From NCBI RefSeq assembly GCF_041397485.1, contig NZ_JAWKWO010000003.1, forward strand, positions 434,001-498,000: a stretch of DNA of 64,000 bases. The letters run 5' to 3'. This document shows positions 1-8,163 of this stretch, one piece after another (the stretch's first letter is position 1; every line of letters begins with the position of its first letter). A program made the translations under genes and the position numbers. The notes beneath the pieces are model-generated. The model searched no databases. It worked only from the letters and a program-made list of their open reading frames with translations, and was not told the origin of the DNA. The stretch comes from Zhengella sp020637775. Lineage in GTDB: Bacteria; Pseudomonadota; Alphaproteobacteria; Rhizobiales; Rhizobiaceae.

Positions 1-233
1 ATGCGGGCTTCACTGTCCTCTCCGGCGCAGAAGCGGTAGAGCAGTTCGGTCAGGCCGAGCGCCGAAAAAAGAGCGGCGAACTCGATCAGGCTCGTGGCCA
101 GATCGAGTTCGCCAAAGGCGGCTGTCGGGAGCTTCCAGGCCAGGAGCGGGATCGTGACGAGCGAAAATCCCTTCATCAGGATGATGGAGAGGCCGTAGAC
201 GAGAAAACTGGTGACTGGCTGGGACAGGCGCAT
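1..233 (-). CDS. Polysaccharide flippase (Wzx/MATE-like), N-terminal 77 residues only
   Basis: This is the beginning of a membrane protein that runs off the left edge of the window. The translation opens MRLSQPVTSFLVYGLSII and gives at least two hydrophobic segments (about residues 10-30 and 45-65). The spacing and the phrase LATSLIEFAALFSALGL are typical of the first helices of Wzx or oligosaccharide flippases, which move lipid-linked sugar repeats across the inner membrane. The ATG lies three bases after the stop of the upstream glycosyltransferase, so the two genes are probably co-transcribed. Family assignment rests on context and hydrophobicity, because only 77 residues are visible. Confidence 0.62.
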   Translation of the reverse strand, partial: MRLSQPVTSFLVYGLSIILMKGFSLVTIPLLAWKLPTAAFGELDLATSLIEFAALFSALGLTELLYRFCAGEDSEAR

Positions 234-236
234 GGC

Positions 237-1415
237 TCAGGCCGCCTCGACCATTGCCGAGAGCGCGCCGGCCTGGGCGCCCAGCGTGAAATGGCGGAGC
301 AGGCGCAGACGGCCGGCCGCCCCCATCGCTCGCCTGCGTTCTGCCGGCATGGCGTCCATTCGCCCAATGGCCTGGGCGAGCGCGACGGGATCGGCGGGAG
401 GCACGAGAATGCCGGTCTGCGGGGTGACCATTTCCTTCACGCCCATGAAAGCGGTGGAGATGACCGGCAGGCCCATGGCCATGGCTTCCTTGACCACGAG
501 CGGACCGGTTTCGCGGTTACCGTCGGCCGTGGCCTTGAAAGGCAGGCAGACGGCGCGATAGGCTGGTCCATGGCTTGCCAGCCAGGCCGCGTCGCGGCTG
601 CCGAGCAGGCGAATATGGTGAAAGGCCTGGCGGTTGATCCTTTCGGCGGCATCGCCGATTTGCGCGCGCAACGGTCCGTCGCCCACGATGTCGAGCCTGA
701 TGCGGTGCTTGCCTTCCAGGAAGCCGAGAGCCTCAAACAGGTCGTCGAGCCCCTTTGAGCCGACAAAGCGGCCGATGAACAGGAAGCGGCCATTGTCGCC
801 GGCATCTTCATCGCGTGGCTGGAAACGCTCCGGATCGGTTCCGCAGGGGATGCGGACAAGCGCTGCCCTGCTGTTCATCGCGCGCAAGTCGCTTTCCAGG
901 TCGGCGCAGACCGCGACGACACGGTCGGCTGCGGCGAGCTTGACCTCCAGGTCTTCCGGCTCGGCATAGACGTCATGGCCATGGCAGGTGAAGCTGACGG
1001 GCCGCCCGGCAATGCGGGCGGCGACAACACCATGGGCCGCGCCGCCACCGGCGAAATGCGCGTGAACGTGGCTGCATCCGGCAGCCCGGATCGCCCCGGC
1101 CAGTTTCAGCCCGTTCCAGAGCAGGGAGCGGCGTGACAGGCGCTGTTGCCTCCACAGGAAGGTAAGCGCGCGCCAGGCAAGGGGCAACATGCGCAAACCC
1201 TGCCAGGCCGGAATACGGGCCACCGGCACCGCGTGCGCTGCGATTTCATCGTCGCGGGGCTGGGCGGGACCGTCGCGCAGATCAAAGACGAAGGGCACGA
1301 TCCTGTGCCCGTGCGCTTGCATGGCGCGCATCTCGTTGCCGATGAAGGTTTCGGACAGAACCGGGAAGGCGGTCAGGACATAGGCGATGGTCTTCAAGGA
1401 AGAAAGCTCCGGCAT
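237..1415 (-). CDS. GT4-family glycosyltransferase
   Basis: A GT-B fold glycosyltransferase of about 392 residues, expected to add a sugar to the lipid-linked repeat on the cytoplasmic face. The N-terminus reads IAYVLTAFPVLSETFI, a typical opening of EPS GT4 enzymes. The donor-binding half contains FIGRFVGSKGL and the E-x7-E motif ETGPLVVKEAM. I chose the ATG at 1415 because it places the first beta strand directly at the start. A GTG at 1466 would add 17 residues and cover the dyad element at 1422-1447. It lies three bases ahead of the flippase gene. Donor and acceptor cannot be told from the sequence. Confidence 0.85.
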   Translation of the reverse strand: MPELSSLKTIAYVLTAFPVLSETFIGNEMRAMQAHGHRIVPFVFDLRDGPAQPRDDEIAAHAVPVARIPAWQGLRMLPLAWRALTFLWRQQRLSRRSLLWNGLKLAGAIRAAGCSHVHAHFAGGGAAHGVVAARIAGRPVSFTCHGHDVYAEPEDLEVKLAAADRVVAVCADLESDLRAMNSRAALVRIPCGTDPERFQPRDEDAGDNGRFLFIGRFVGSKGLDDLFEALGFLEGKHRIRLDIVGDGPLRAQIGDAAERINRQAFHHIRLLGSRDAAWLASHGPAYRAVCLPFKATADGNRETGPLVVKEAMAMGLPVISTAFMGVKEMVTPQTGILVPPADPVALAQAIGRMDAMPAERRRAMGAAGRLRLLRHFTLGAQAGALSAMVEAA

Positions 1416-1421
1416 TGTTTC

Positions 1422-1447
1422 GGCATCGGCCTTGCAAGGGGGATGCC
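1422..1447. promoter_or_regulatory. 26-bp near-perfect palindrome, possible overlapping sigma-54 (-24/-12) promoters
   Basis: The element lies between two divergent glycosyltransferase genes. The half sites are GGCATC-NN-CCTTG, centred on TTGCAA, with 11 of 13 pairs matching. Read rightward it has GG (1422-1423), ten bases, then GC (1434-1435) within TTGCA, the spacing of a sigma-54 promoter. Read leftward it has the same layout, GG at 1447-1446 and GC at 1435-1434. The rightward start would leave about a 50-base leader before the GT2 gene at 1498. The leftward start would fall only a few bases ahead of the ATG at 1415. A dimeric regulator site is the main alternative. Confidence 0.4.
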
Positions 1448-1497
1448 AGCGTGCCGCCGGCGGCACCTGACGTCATGATTTGCGCGGAGACGAAAAC

Positions 1498-2436
1498 ATG
1501 CCCAGACCCCTGTGTTCGGTTGTCATCCCGGCCTTCAACGCCATGGATTTCCTGCCCTCGGCCATTGCCTCGGTGGAGGCCCAGTCCATCTCGGGGCTCG
1601 AGGTTCTCGTGCTGGATGACGGCTCGACCGACGGCACCGCCGAATGGCTCCGCATCGTGCGTGCGCAACGGCCCTGGCTCAAGGTTTTCGAAGGCGGAGA
1701 CCTGGGGCCAGCTCGGGCCCGCAACCTTCTGATAGAGAAAGCAAATTCCGGCCTGATCGCGTTTCTCGATGCGGATGATGAATGGCTGCCGGGCAAGCTT
1801 GCGCGCGACATTGCCTACCATGAGGCGCAGCCGGACATTTCGTTCACGTTTACCGATTATCTTCATCTCGATCCGCAGGGCAGGTCGCTCGGGACCGCCT
1901 TTGAATACTGGAAGCCCGGTTTCCGGAATCTGCGCGAGGAGACATTCATGCCGCTTGAAAACGCCCTTGTCAGGCTGATCGGCTGCAATCTCGTGGGCAC
2001 GTCCACGGTTGTTGCGAAACGCGAACGGTTGCGAAACGCGAACGGATTTGCAGAGGATCTGCCTTCGGCCGAGGACTGGGATCTGTGGTTGCGCCTTGCC
2101 CAGGACGGGCCGGTTGCGGTCTCCACGCAGGTGACGGCGAATTATCTGGTCCGTCCACACAGCGAAACCGCCAACCGCACGGCGCGCATCGCGGCCATGG
2201 AAACGATCCTGAAGCGCTACGGACATTCGGGCGGGACCCGTTCGGCACGCCGGGAGGCCAGGGCGCGCCTTGCCACGGTTCGCGCGGAAGCCGCGTCGAT
2301 CGATGGACGCCACGGTGACGCGCTGGCGTTCCGCCTCGGCGCATTGCTGCGCCAGCCCAGCCGGCGCAATGTCCATGAGGCGCTTGCCGCGGTGGCCCGT
2401 CTCGGCGGGATTTCAGGAAAGGCCGGCGCATGCTGA
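1498..2436 (+). CDS. GT2-family glycosyltransferase
   Basis: A 312-residue GT-A fold transferase. It has the strand SVVIPAFNAMDFL at the N-terminus, the nucleotide-binding DDGSTDGT, the metal-binding DADDEW (DxD), and the downstream acceptor-base region ED-WDLWLRL. It should transfer a sugar from a nucleotide donor during repeat-unit assembly. The ATG at 1498 is preceded by GGAGA about seven bases away and is preferred to a TTG at 1480. The gene overlaps the next one by seven bases, so the sugar transferase and the SypE-like regulator are translationally coupled. A 17-bp tandem duplication lies inside it at 2011-2044. Confidence 0.86.
   Translation: MPRPLCSVVIPAFNAMDFLPSAIASVEAQSISGLEVLVLDDGSTDGTAEWLRIVRAQRPWLKVFEGGDLGPARARNLLIEKANSGLIAFLDADDEWLPGKLARDIAYHEAQPDISFTFTDYLHLDPQGRSLGTAFEYWKPGFRNLREETFMPLENALVRLIGCNLVGTSTVVAKRERLRNANGFAEDLPSAEDWDLWLRLAQDGPVAVSTQVTANYLVRPHSETANRTARIAAMETILKRYGHSGGTRSARREARARLATVRAEAASIDGRHGDALAFRLGALLRQPSRRNVHEALAAVARLGGISGKAGAC
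2011..2044. repeat. Perfect 17-bp tandem duplication inside the GT2 gene
   Basis: Two adjacent identical copies (2011-2027 and 2028-2044) beginning GTTGCGAAACG. The unit is not a multiple of three, so gain or loss of a copy would shift the reading frame of the glycosyltransferase. The translated segment VVAKRERLRNANGF still fits the family, so the present arrangement is in frame. Confidence 0.8.
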
Positions 2437-3935
2437 TCGCCCGTATGGAAGGACCTGCAAGCCTGGAAACGGCGGCGCGCATGCGCAGCGTCTTTACCTG
2501 CCAGGCATTTCAGAAGCCAGGCGTGCGCAAGGCGCTGGAAGACCTGGAACTGGCCTTTGCCGAGATCGCCGCGAACGCGGTGAACCACGCGGCGGAAAAG
2601 CCGTCGCGCTTTTCCGTCGCCCTGCATCTGGAAGGAGGGCGCCTGCGCGTCGATTTCCATGACGACGGGGCGCCTTTCAGGGAATTCAAGCGCGCATGGA
2701 AAGACAGTACGCTTGCAGCGATGGATCCGATGGCCGAAAGTGGCCGCGGCCTCTGGCTGGTGCGCCAGTCGACCGACGATCTGGTCTACAGCCACGGCCA
2801 GGACAATGCCTGGTCGTTCTGCCGGTCGATCGGTGAACCCGCGCAGCCGGAGATCCTGCTGGTCGAAGACGACGACACGACGCGCGGGCTCTACACGGCG
2901 CTTCTGTCAAAGGTTGGCGTGGTAACAGCCGCCCGTTCGCTGCGTGAAGCGGGCGCAATCCTCACCGACAGCGTCTTCGACCTCATTGTGGCCGACTACA
3001 ACCTTGACGACGGCGAGGCGGTGGCACTGCTCGAAACACGCCTCGATCTCGATTGCCCGATCATCTTCATCACCGCAGACACCACAGGCGTGGCCCGCGA
3101 AAGCGGTCTGCGTCACGGGATACACATGCTGCTGGCGAAACCGGTACGGCCGCTCGAACTGCGCGAACGGGCGGCCGAGGCTGTGGCGGCCCATCGCAGC
3201 CATGCGCTTCGCGCAGTCCGCCGCTTCACGGCCGACGTGGCGCCGGGTATCGCGGCTGCAAAGCCGGTTGAGGCAGGCGGACTGCGCCTGTTGGCACGCG
3301 CCGCGGTGGCAACGGCTGGCGGCGGCGATGCCTTCATCGATCTTGGCGGTGGAACCGGGACCGGTGAAAGGCGGCGCTTCGTGATGGCCGATTGCATGGG
3401 CCACGGCATGCCGGCCCGTTTGCAGGCCGCCATGCTCGGCGGCTTGCTGGCCGGGCAGGCGCAAGACCGGTGGGCGGGCCCGGATGCCTGTCTCGACGAT
3501 CTGTCGGGGGCAATTCTCGCCAGCCCGGCGGTCAGCCAGCTTATCGCCACCGTGCTGGTTGTCGATCTCCCCGGCGCTGGCGTTCTGGAACTGGCCTCGG
3601 GCGGGCATCCGGCCCCGCTTCTGCTGGCAGGCAATACGGCACGATCCTTCCCCTTGCAGGGATTGATGCCCGGACTGACTTCGGAATGCAGCGCGCGGGC
3701 CCGGTCACTTCGGCTCCAGGACGGGGAACGGCTGTTTCTGGCGACGGATGGACTTGCACCTGCCAGCAGCGACACGCTGGAGGGCATGCCAGAGACGCTG
3801 TTGCGGGTCATCCGCCAATCGTCCGCCTTGCCGCTCGAAGCGGCAGCCGATGCCATCGAGGCGGAAGCGTTGAAGACATTCGGCGCCCGGCCGCAGGACG
3901 ACTGGACGTTCGTCCTGATCGAAGGCGCCGGATGA
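2430..3935 (+). CDS. SypE-like regulator: RsbW-type kinase + receiver + PP2C/SpoIIE phosphatase
   Basis: A 501-residue cytoplasmic protein with three domains. Residues 1-135 form an anti-sigma-type HATPase: N box EIAANAVNHA near 45-54, G1 DDG near 78-80, G2 GRGLWLV near 105-111. Residues 140-260 form a receiver with acidic pocket E146-D149, phospho-acceptor D189 in VADYNLDD, T215 and K237. Residues 285-500 form a SpoIIE/PP2C phosphatase with the metal aspartate and DCMGHG near 321-326. This order is that of SypE, a dual kinase/phosphatase of a STAS protein in Vibrio fischeri. The cognate STAS protein is probably the one at 8164-8451. AGGAAAGG precedes the ATG and the gene overlaps the GT2 gene. 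The role in polysaccharide control is inferred. Confidence 0.85.
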   Translation: MLIARMEGPASLETAARMRSVFTCQAFQKPGVRKALEDLELAFAEIAANAVNHAAEKPSRFSVALHLEGGRLRVDFHDDGAPFREFKRAWKDSTLAAMDPMAESGRGLWLVRQSTDDLVYSHGQDNAWSFCRSIGEPAQPEILLVEDDDTTRGLYTALLSKVGVVTAARSLREAGAILTDSVFDLIVADYNLDDGEAVALLETRLDLDCPIIFITADTTGVARESGLRHGIHMLLAKPVRPLELRERAAEAVAAHRSHALRAVRRFTADVAPGIAAAKPVEAGGLRLLARAAVATAGGGDAFIDLGGGTGTGERRRFVMADCMGHGMPARLQAAMLGGLLAGQAQDRWAGPDACLDDLSGAILASPAVSQLIATVLVVDLPGAGVLELASGGHPAPLLLAGNTARSFPLQGLMPGLTSECSARARSLRLQDGERLFLATDGLAPASSDTLEGMPETLLRVIRQSSALPLEAAADAIEAEALKTFGARPQDDWTFVLIEGAG

Positions 3936-3962
3936 ATTTCCGCGCCGCGACGGCGCATTCGC

Positions 3963-4982
3963 TCAGACAGCCGGATGCGGCCTGTAGCCGGCGCGGCGAT
4001 AGGCGGCGAAAATCGCCGGCATGGCCGTTTGCGGGGAATAAGCCGCGCGAATCGTGGCGATCGCGGCCTCTCCCATGGCCGAACGCGCGGCCGGGCCGGA
4101 TGCCATCAGGCGGTCGATGCATGCGGCGGCTTCCTCCATGTCGCCCGGCGGATAGAGATAACCGTTCACACCATGGCGCACGAGATCGGGCAATGCACCC
4201 ACGGCCGGCGCTATGACCGGCACGCCCAGTCCCATGGCCTCAAGCGCAGCCATTGGCAGGCCTTCCTTGCGGCTCGTCATGACGAGGGCTGTTGTGCGTT
4301 CGAGCCAGGGTGTGATGTTGATCGCGAAACCCTCCAGGACGGCCGGGCTGTTCAGCGACAGGACGAGTTCCTCGCGCATCGGTCCGTCACCCAGCAGCCG
4401 CCATTCGCCGGACCGGGCGCGCATGTTCGCCAGCTTGAGGAACAGGTCCGGACCCTTTTCCCGCGAAAGACGTCCTGCAAACAGGAAAACCGGCGTCGCG
4501 GGTTCCGTTCGCGGCCGCGCTGCGGGGTTCACGAAATTGCGGATCACGGTGGCCGACCAGGGTAGGGCGCAGGCGATGTCGCGAGAGACGGCGAGCCGGC
4601 CGCCCAGGAACGCGGTCTTCTCGTCGATCCACTGGTAAACGCCCACCGCACCGCGCGCGCGTTCGCCGGCATGAAAGGTGGAGACGACGGGAACGTGGAC
4701 CAGCCGGGCCGCGATCCGCCCGAGAATGCCGGCCTTGTAGCCATGGGTATGCACCATGTCCGGGCGCATGATCCGCAACAGGCGGCACAGGCCGACGAAA
4801 TCCGCGGCAACGGCAATCGGCAGTCCCGCCGCACGAAACCGCGCATGGGCGGGGCTTTCGGAGTAGACGGCATGGAGCAGGATACGGGCGTCGAGCCCTT
4901 CGGCGCGCTGCGCGGCGACAATGGTTTCGACATGGGTTTCAATGCCGCCGACATAGCGGGCATCAAGATAGTGCAGGATCAT
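3963..4982 (-). CDS. GT4-family glycosyltransferase
   Basis: A 339-residue GT-B transferase. The N-terminal ILHYLDARYVGGIETHVE carries the GG-x-E loop that contacts the acceptor or donor. The C-terminal half has LFAGRLSREKGPDLFL and the E-x7-E stretch SRKEGLPMAALEAMGLG, which bind the nucleotide sugar. It is the last gene of a leftward unit running STAS, lipoprotein, Wza-like, kinase-like, GT4, nine bases after the kinase-like gene. It converges on the SypE-like gene with 27 bases between stops. Sugar specificity is not visible. Confidence 0.87.
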   Translation of the reverse strand: MILHYLDARYVGGIETHVETIVAAQRAEGLDARILLHAVYSESPAHARFRAAGLPIAVAADFVGLCRLLRIMRPDMVHTHGYKAGILGRIAARLVHVPVVSTFHAGERARGAVGVYQWIDEKTAFLGGRLAVSRDIACALPWSATVIRNFVNPAARPRTEPATPVFLFAGRLSREKGPDLFLKLANMRARSGEWRLLGDGPMREELVLSLNSPAVLEGFAINITPWLERTTALVMTSRKEGLPMAALEAMGLGVPVIAPAVGALPDLVRHGVNGYLYPPGDMEEAAACIDRLMASGPAARSAMGEAAIATIRAAYSPQTAMPAIFAAYRRAGYRPHPAV

Positions 4983-4991
4983 CGTCGGACC

Positions 4992-5678
4992 TCACTGGTG
5001 CATGTTGAGCGCGGGCCAGCCTTCCACCTTGCGGGTGATGTAGCGCACAAGGGCGGGTGCCACGCGCCGCAGGCGGTTGGCTTCACGGATCATTTCCTGG
5101 GCCAGCGTCGGGTTCAGCCTGTCGTTCAGGACCAGGGCTGAAACCACCGCGCCGGATTCGGTGAGCCACTTGAGCACTTCCTCCATGCCGCCGCGCGCCA
5201 TGGCGCCGGGCATGGTGACCAGCAGGAGGGCTTCGGCGGCCGATGCGGTCATCGGGGTATAGAGGGCCGGCTGGTGCGCCTCGAAGGGTGGACAGTCGAA
5301 GACGATGGAATCGAAGAAAGCCAGCCATTGCGCCGAGGCGGCGGGCAGGCCCTGGCCGTCGTTGAGAAGCGCATGCAGGCTGGTTCCGGCCGGCACGTCG
5401 ATGGTCCACAGCATGTTGGCGGCCGGCTGGCTGGCCGCGCGGACATCTTCCAGGCCGATGCCGATATCGGCTTGGCGGGCCATGTCCGCGCCGGTGAGAT
5501 GGGCGCGGACCAGGAGCACACGCTTTCCGAACCCGGCGCCGGCGGCAGCGATGTCGAAGGCCAGGTCCGTGGAGCCGGCATCGGGCTGGGAACCGGTGAC
5601 GGCGAGGGTGTGTGCGCCCCGCCCCAGTGTGGCGGAATAGGCCCTTTGAGCGGCCAGATGTCGTGATTTGGAAATCAT
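4992..5678 (-). CDS. Tyrosine-kinase/MinD-like P-loop protein with degenerate Walker A
   Basis: A 228-residue protein resembling the cytoplasmic kinase half of polysaccharide co-polymerases. The expected Walker A reads TGSQPDAGSTDLA: the lysine of GKS/T is missing. The Walker A' position reads VLLVRAHL where VLLVDADL is usual. A Walker B-like FDSIVFDCPP remains. No tyrosine-rich tail is seen. I therefore doubt ATP hydrolysis or kinase activity and suspect a structural or regulatory role beside the export protein. The ATG at 5678 follows a GAGG that overlaps the stop of the wza-like gene; the longer frame to 5732 would overlap that gene. Confidence 0.68.
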   Translation of the reverse strand: MISKSRHLAAQRAYSATLGRGAHTLAVTGSQPDAGSTDLAFDIAAAGAGFGKRVLLVRAHLTGADMARQADIGIGLEDVRAASQPAANMLWTIDVPAGTSLHALLNDGQGLPAASAQWLAFFDSIVFDCPPFEAHQPALYTPMTASAAEALLLVTMPGAMARGGMEEVLKWLTESGAVVSALVLNDRLNPTLAQEMIREANRLRRVAPALVRYITRKVEGWPALNMHQ

Positions 5679-5685
5679 GGCAACC

Positions 5686-7797
5686 TCACAGGGCAGCGAC
5701 AGCGGCCACGAGCGCGACGATTTGCGCGGCATCCTTGACCGTGCTCATCACCCGGGCCCAGTGGCTCTGTGTCTTGTCTGGCACATAGACCGTGTCACCA
5801 GGGCGAACCACGGGCAAGCGCGTGGTGTCTGCGGTCCGGCTGAAAGCTTCAAGATCGAAATGAAAGGCCTTGTTTTCCTTGCCCATGTTGACCACCACGA
5901 TCCTGTCCTGCAGGGCGCTGTCGGTGGGGCCGCCGGCCTGGGCCAGCAAGTCGAGTATGTTCATCCGGGCGGTGAACGTGTAGCGGCCGGGCTTGGCCAC
6001 CGCGCCCAGAACGCGCACCGTTTCCGCCGTCTCGATCTCGGTCCATGTCCGGTCATGGCCGGGCACATAGATCATGTCGCCCGGTTGCAGGTGCGGCAGA
6101 ACCCGCTCGTCACCGGTTTCCATGTAGCGCAGCAGGTCGACGCGGATCGGATCGGCATCGCCCTGGCCGCGCAGCGAGACGCGGATGCGCCGCAGGTCTG
6201 CGTTTTCGGTCGGCCCGTCGGCTGCGGACAGGATGTCCAGAAAGCCGAAGGAAGGATCGAACGCATAGCGTCCCGGCGATCCGACCGCTCCCATGACATA
6301 GATGGAGCGGTCGGCATCCTGTCGCACCCAAAGCGACTTGTTGTCATTGGGATCGACGGGGAGTTCCGGCACGACGACCACATAGCCGGCACGGATCAGC
6401 GGGACGGCTGCCTCGCTGCCGCCATTGTCCAGATAGGCCTTCATGTTGAAAATCTCCGTTTCCGCCTTGCCATTGGCGCGCTTGACGATCTGGATGGCGG
6501 CGAGGTCGCCTTTCGCCGTGGGGCCGCCGGCATGGCCGATGAGGTCGAACAGGCTCATCTCGTCCGCCCATTCATAACGGCCCGGCTTGGTGACAGCGCC
6601 CATGACCTGAACCGAACGGGTCGGCGGCAGCCGGGTCCAGGAAGGCTCCTGCGTTTCGGTCTTCTCCGGCACGAGAATGGCGTCTCCGGGCTGGACGAGG
6701 GGGATTTCGGCTATCTTGCCTTCGGTGAAGGCGACCAGGTCGAACATCTCGACATTGCCGCCAGCGCGGATGACGCGGATCTGACGGGTCTCGGCGAAAC
6801 GGGTGGGGCCGCCGGCGTTGGCGAGGATATCGATGAAGGTCGTTCCCTTCTGGGCCTCGAACGCGCCGGGCTTGGCCACTTCGCCCATGATGTAGACGGT
6901 GTGCTTGCCGCGTTTGATCTGGTCGGCCAGGATCGGCACGAACACCGTGGCGCCGGGTTCGAGGGCCGGCATCAGCGAGGCATCGCCGCTGTCGAGATAG
7001 GCTTGCAGGTTGAACAGCACGGGACCCTTGTCGGTGATGACGCGAATCTGCTCCACGGCTGCATAGCGGGTCACGCCACCGGCGCGCATGATCAGATCGA
7101 CCAGCGACATGTTGTCCTTGAAGGCAAACTGGGCCGGCTTCTGGACCTCACCGAAGATGCGCACCGAACCGCCGGCGTCGGCGCCGTCGCCTGCGCGCGA
7201 AAGCGTTTCGGCGTCGAAATCGATCTGCACATTGCCGGTGAGGGGGGAAATCGGAACGAAAACGATATCGAGGGGCTGAAGCGCCGGCAGGATGTCCAGA
7301 TCGCCCGTATCCAGGTATTGCTTGTAATTGAAGACGATTTCCCTGTCGCCGCGAATGAGTTTCAGCTTGTCGAGCTGCGCCCCGGCCTTGATGCCGCCGG
7401 CCTCCGCAATCGCCACTTCGACCGTGGCATCGCCCGGCAATTCCTGCGTGCCGGGCTTTTCCACCTGACCGGCCACGGCAACGAAGAGCTTGCGCTCCTT
7501 CAGCCGCATCGTCAGCCGCGCAATATCGCGAAAGGCGAGGGACAGCTTCCGGCGCACCAGCGTGGCCGCCTCTTCCAGCGGCAACCCGGCGACAGCGACC
7601 GGACCTATTTCCGGTAGCGTGATGGCGCCCTTGCGGTCGACGGCAAAGTCGCCGGTCAGCGTTGCCTCGCCGGGCAGCAGCAAGGCCAGCGTGTCACCAA
7701 TGCGGATCGGGTCGTTGTCATCTGCCCGCGCGGCAGGCGAAACCACAGCCAGAACGGCAAGCGTGAGCAACAGGCGGATGATCGGCGGGATTGTCAT
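5686..7797 (-). CDS. Wza-family polysaccharide export protein with six SLBB repeats
   Basis: A 703-residue periplasmic/outer-membrane export protein. Residues 1-25 form a signal peptide ending SPAARA. There is no lipobox cysteine, unlike E. coli Wza. The Poly_export domain (IRIGDTLALLLPGEATLTG) follows. Then come six SLBB-type repeats of about 80-95 residues, each opening like VMGAVTKPGRY and closing like LQPGDMIYVP. The protein ends with a hydrophobic stretch (KDAAQIVALVAAVAAL) that could be the outer-membrane helix. It should form the exit channel of the polysaccharide. The number of repeats is unusually high. It sits between a small lipoprotein gene and the kinase-like gene. Confidence 0.87.
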   Translation of the reverse strand: MTIPPIIRLLLTLAVLAVVSPAARADDNDPIRIGDTLALLLPGEATLTGDFAVDRKGAITLPEIGPVAVAGLPLEEAATLVRRKLSLAFRDIARLTMRLKERKLFVAVAGQVEKPGTQELPGDATVEVAIAEAGGIKAGAQLDKLKLIRGDREIVFNYKQYLDTGDLDILPALQPLDIVFVPISPLTGNVQIDFDAETLSRAGDGADAGGSVRIFGEVQKPAQFAFKDNMSLVDLIMRAGGVTRYAAVEQIRVITDKGPVLFNLQAYLDSGDASLMPALEPGATVFVPILADQIKRGKHTVYIMGEVAKPGAFEAQKGTTFIDILANAGGPTRFAETRQIRVIRAGGNVEMFDLVAFTEGKIAEIPLVQPGDAILVPEKTETQEPSWTRLPPTRSVQVMGAVTKPGRYEWADEMSLFDLIGHAGGPTAKGDLAAIQIVKRANGKAETEIFNMKAYLDNGGSEAAVPLIRAGYVVVVPELPVDPNDNKSLWVRQDADRSIYVMGAVGSPGRYAFDPSFGFLDILSAADGPTENADLRRIRVSLRGQGDADPIRVDLLRYMETGDERVLPHLQPGDMIYVPGHDRTWTEIETAETVRVLGAVAKPGRYTFTARMNILDLLAQAGGPTDSALQDRIVVVNMGKENKAFHFDLEAFSRTADTTRLPVVRPGDTVYVPDKTQSHWARVMSTVKDAAQIVALVAAVAAL

Positions 7798-7810
7798 CGT
7801 GGGGCTCCGG

Positions 7811-8158
7811 TCAGGTACATGGCGCCTTCAGGCAGGTCTTGCGCCCTGCGGCGGTGGCGATATCGCTGCCGCCAAGTTTCACGGAAACATCGAGCAGGCC
7901 CGCTTCGGCATCGGCTGCAAGCCCGGCGCGGTATTCACGGCCGGCAAGGTCGAGGCGCTGGCGGGCGGAAAACGCCTCTGCCGGGTGCAAGGCGCCCGTC
8001 ACCGCCGCACGGTCGAGTGCGGTGGCGACGCCTGCCATTTCCGGTGTCGGCGCCGGCCCGCCGGCAAGACCGCCACGCGCCGCCGGCGGCCACGGATGGA
8101 CACAGGCGGTCAGTCCGGATGACAGGATAGCCAGCGTGAGAGGGAGAACAGCGCGCAT
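7811..8158 (-). CDS. Small putative lipoprotein of the EPS locus
   Basis: A 115-residue protein with a type II signal peptide: MRAVLPLTLAILSSG followed by the lipobox LTAC, which puts the mature cysteine at residue 19. The mature part is rich in Pro, Ala and Gly at first, then helical, with one further cysteine pair near the C-terminus (KTCLKAPC). I do not recognise a family. It lies five bases after the STAS gene and 13 bases before the wza-like gene. A role as outer-membrane partner of the unlipidated export protein is possible but is only inference. Confidence 0.68.
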   Translation of the reverse strand: MRAVLPLTLAILSSGLTACVHPWPPAARGGLAGGPAPTPEMAGVATALDRAAVTGALHPAEAFSARQRLDLAGREYRAGLAADAEAGLLDVSVKLGGSDIATAAGRKTCLKAPCT

Positions 8159-8163
8159 GGCCT

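Noticed and set aside
5668..7617. 649-codon open frame on the plus strand across the Wza-like gene
   Set aside because: It is antisense to a gene with signal peptide and six clear SLBB repeats. The frame is open only because of high GC codon bias. Its translation is His/Gly/Asp-rich with no family features.
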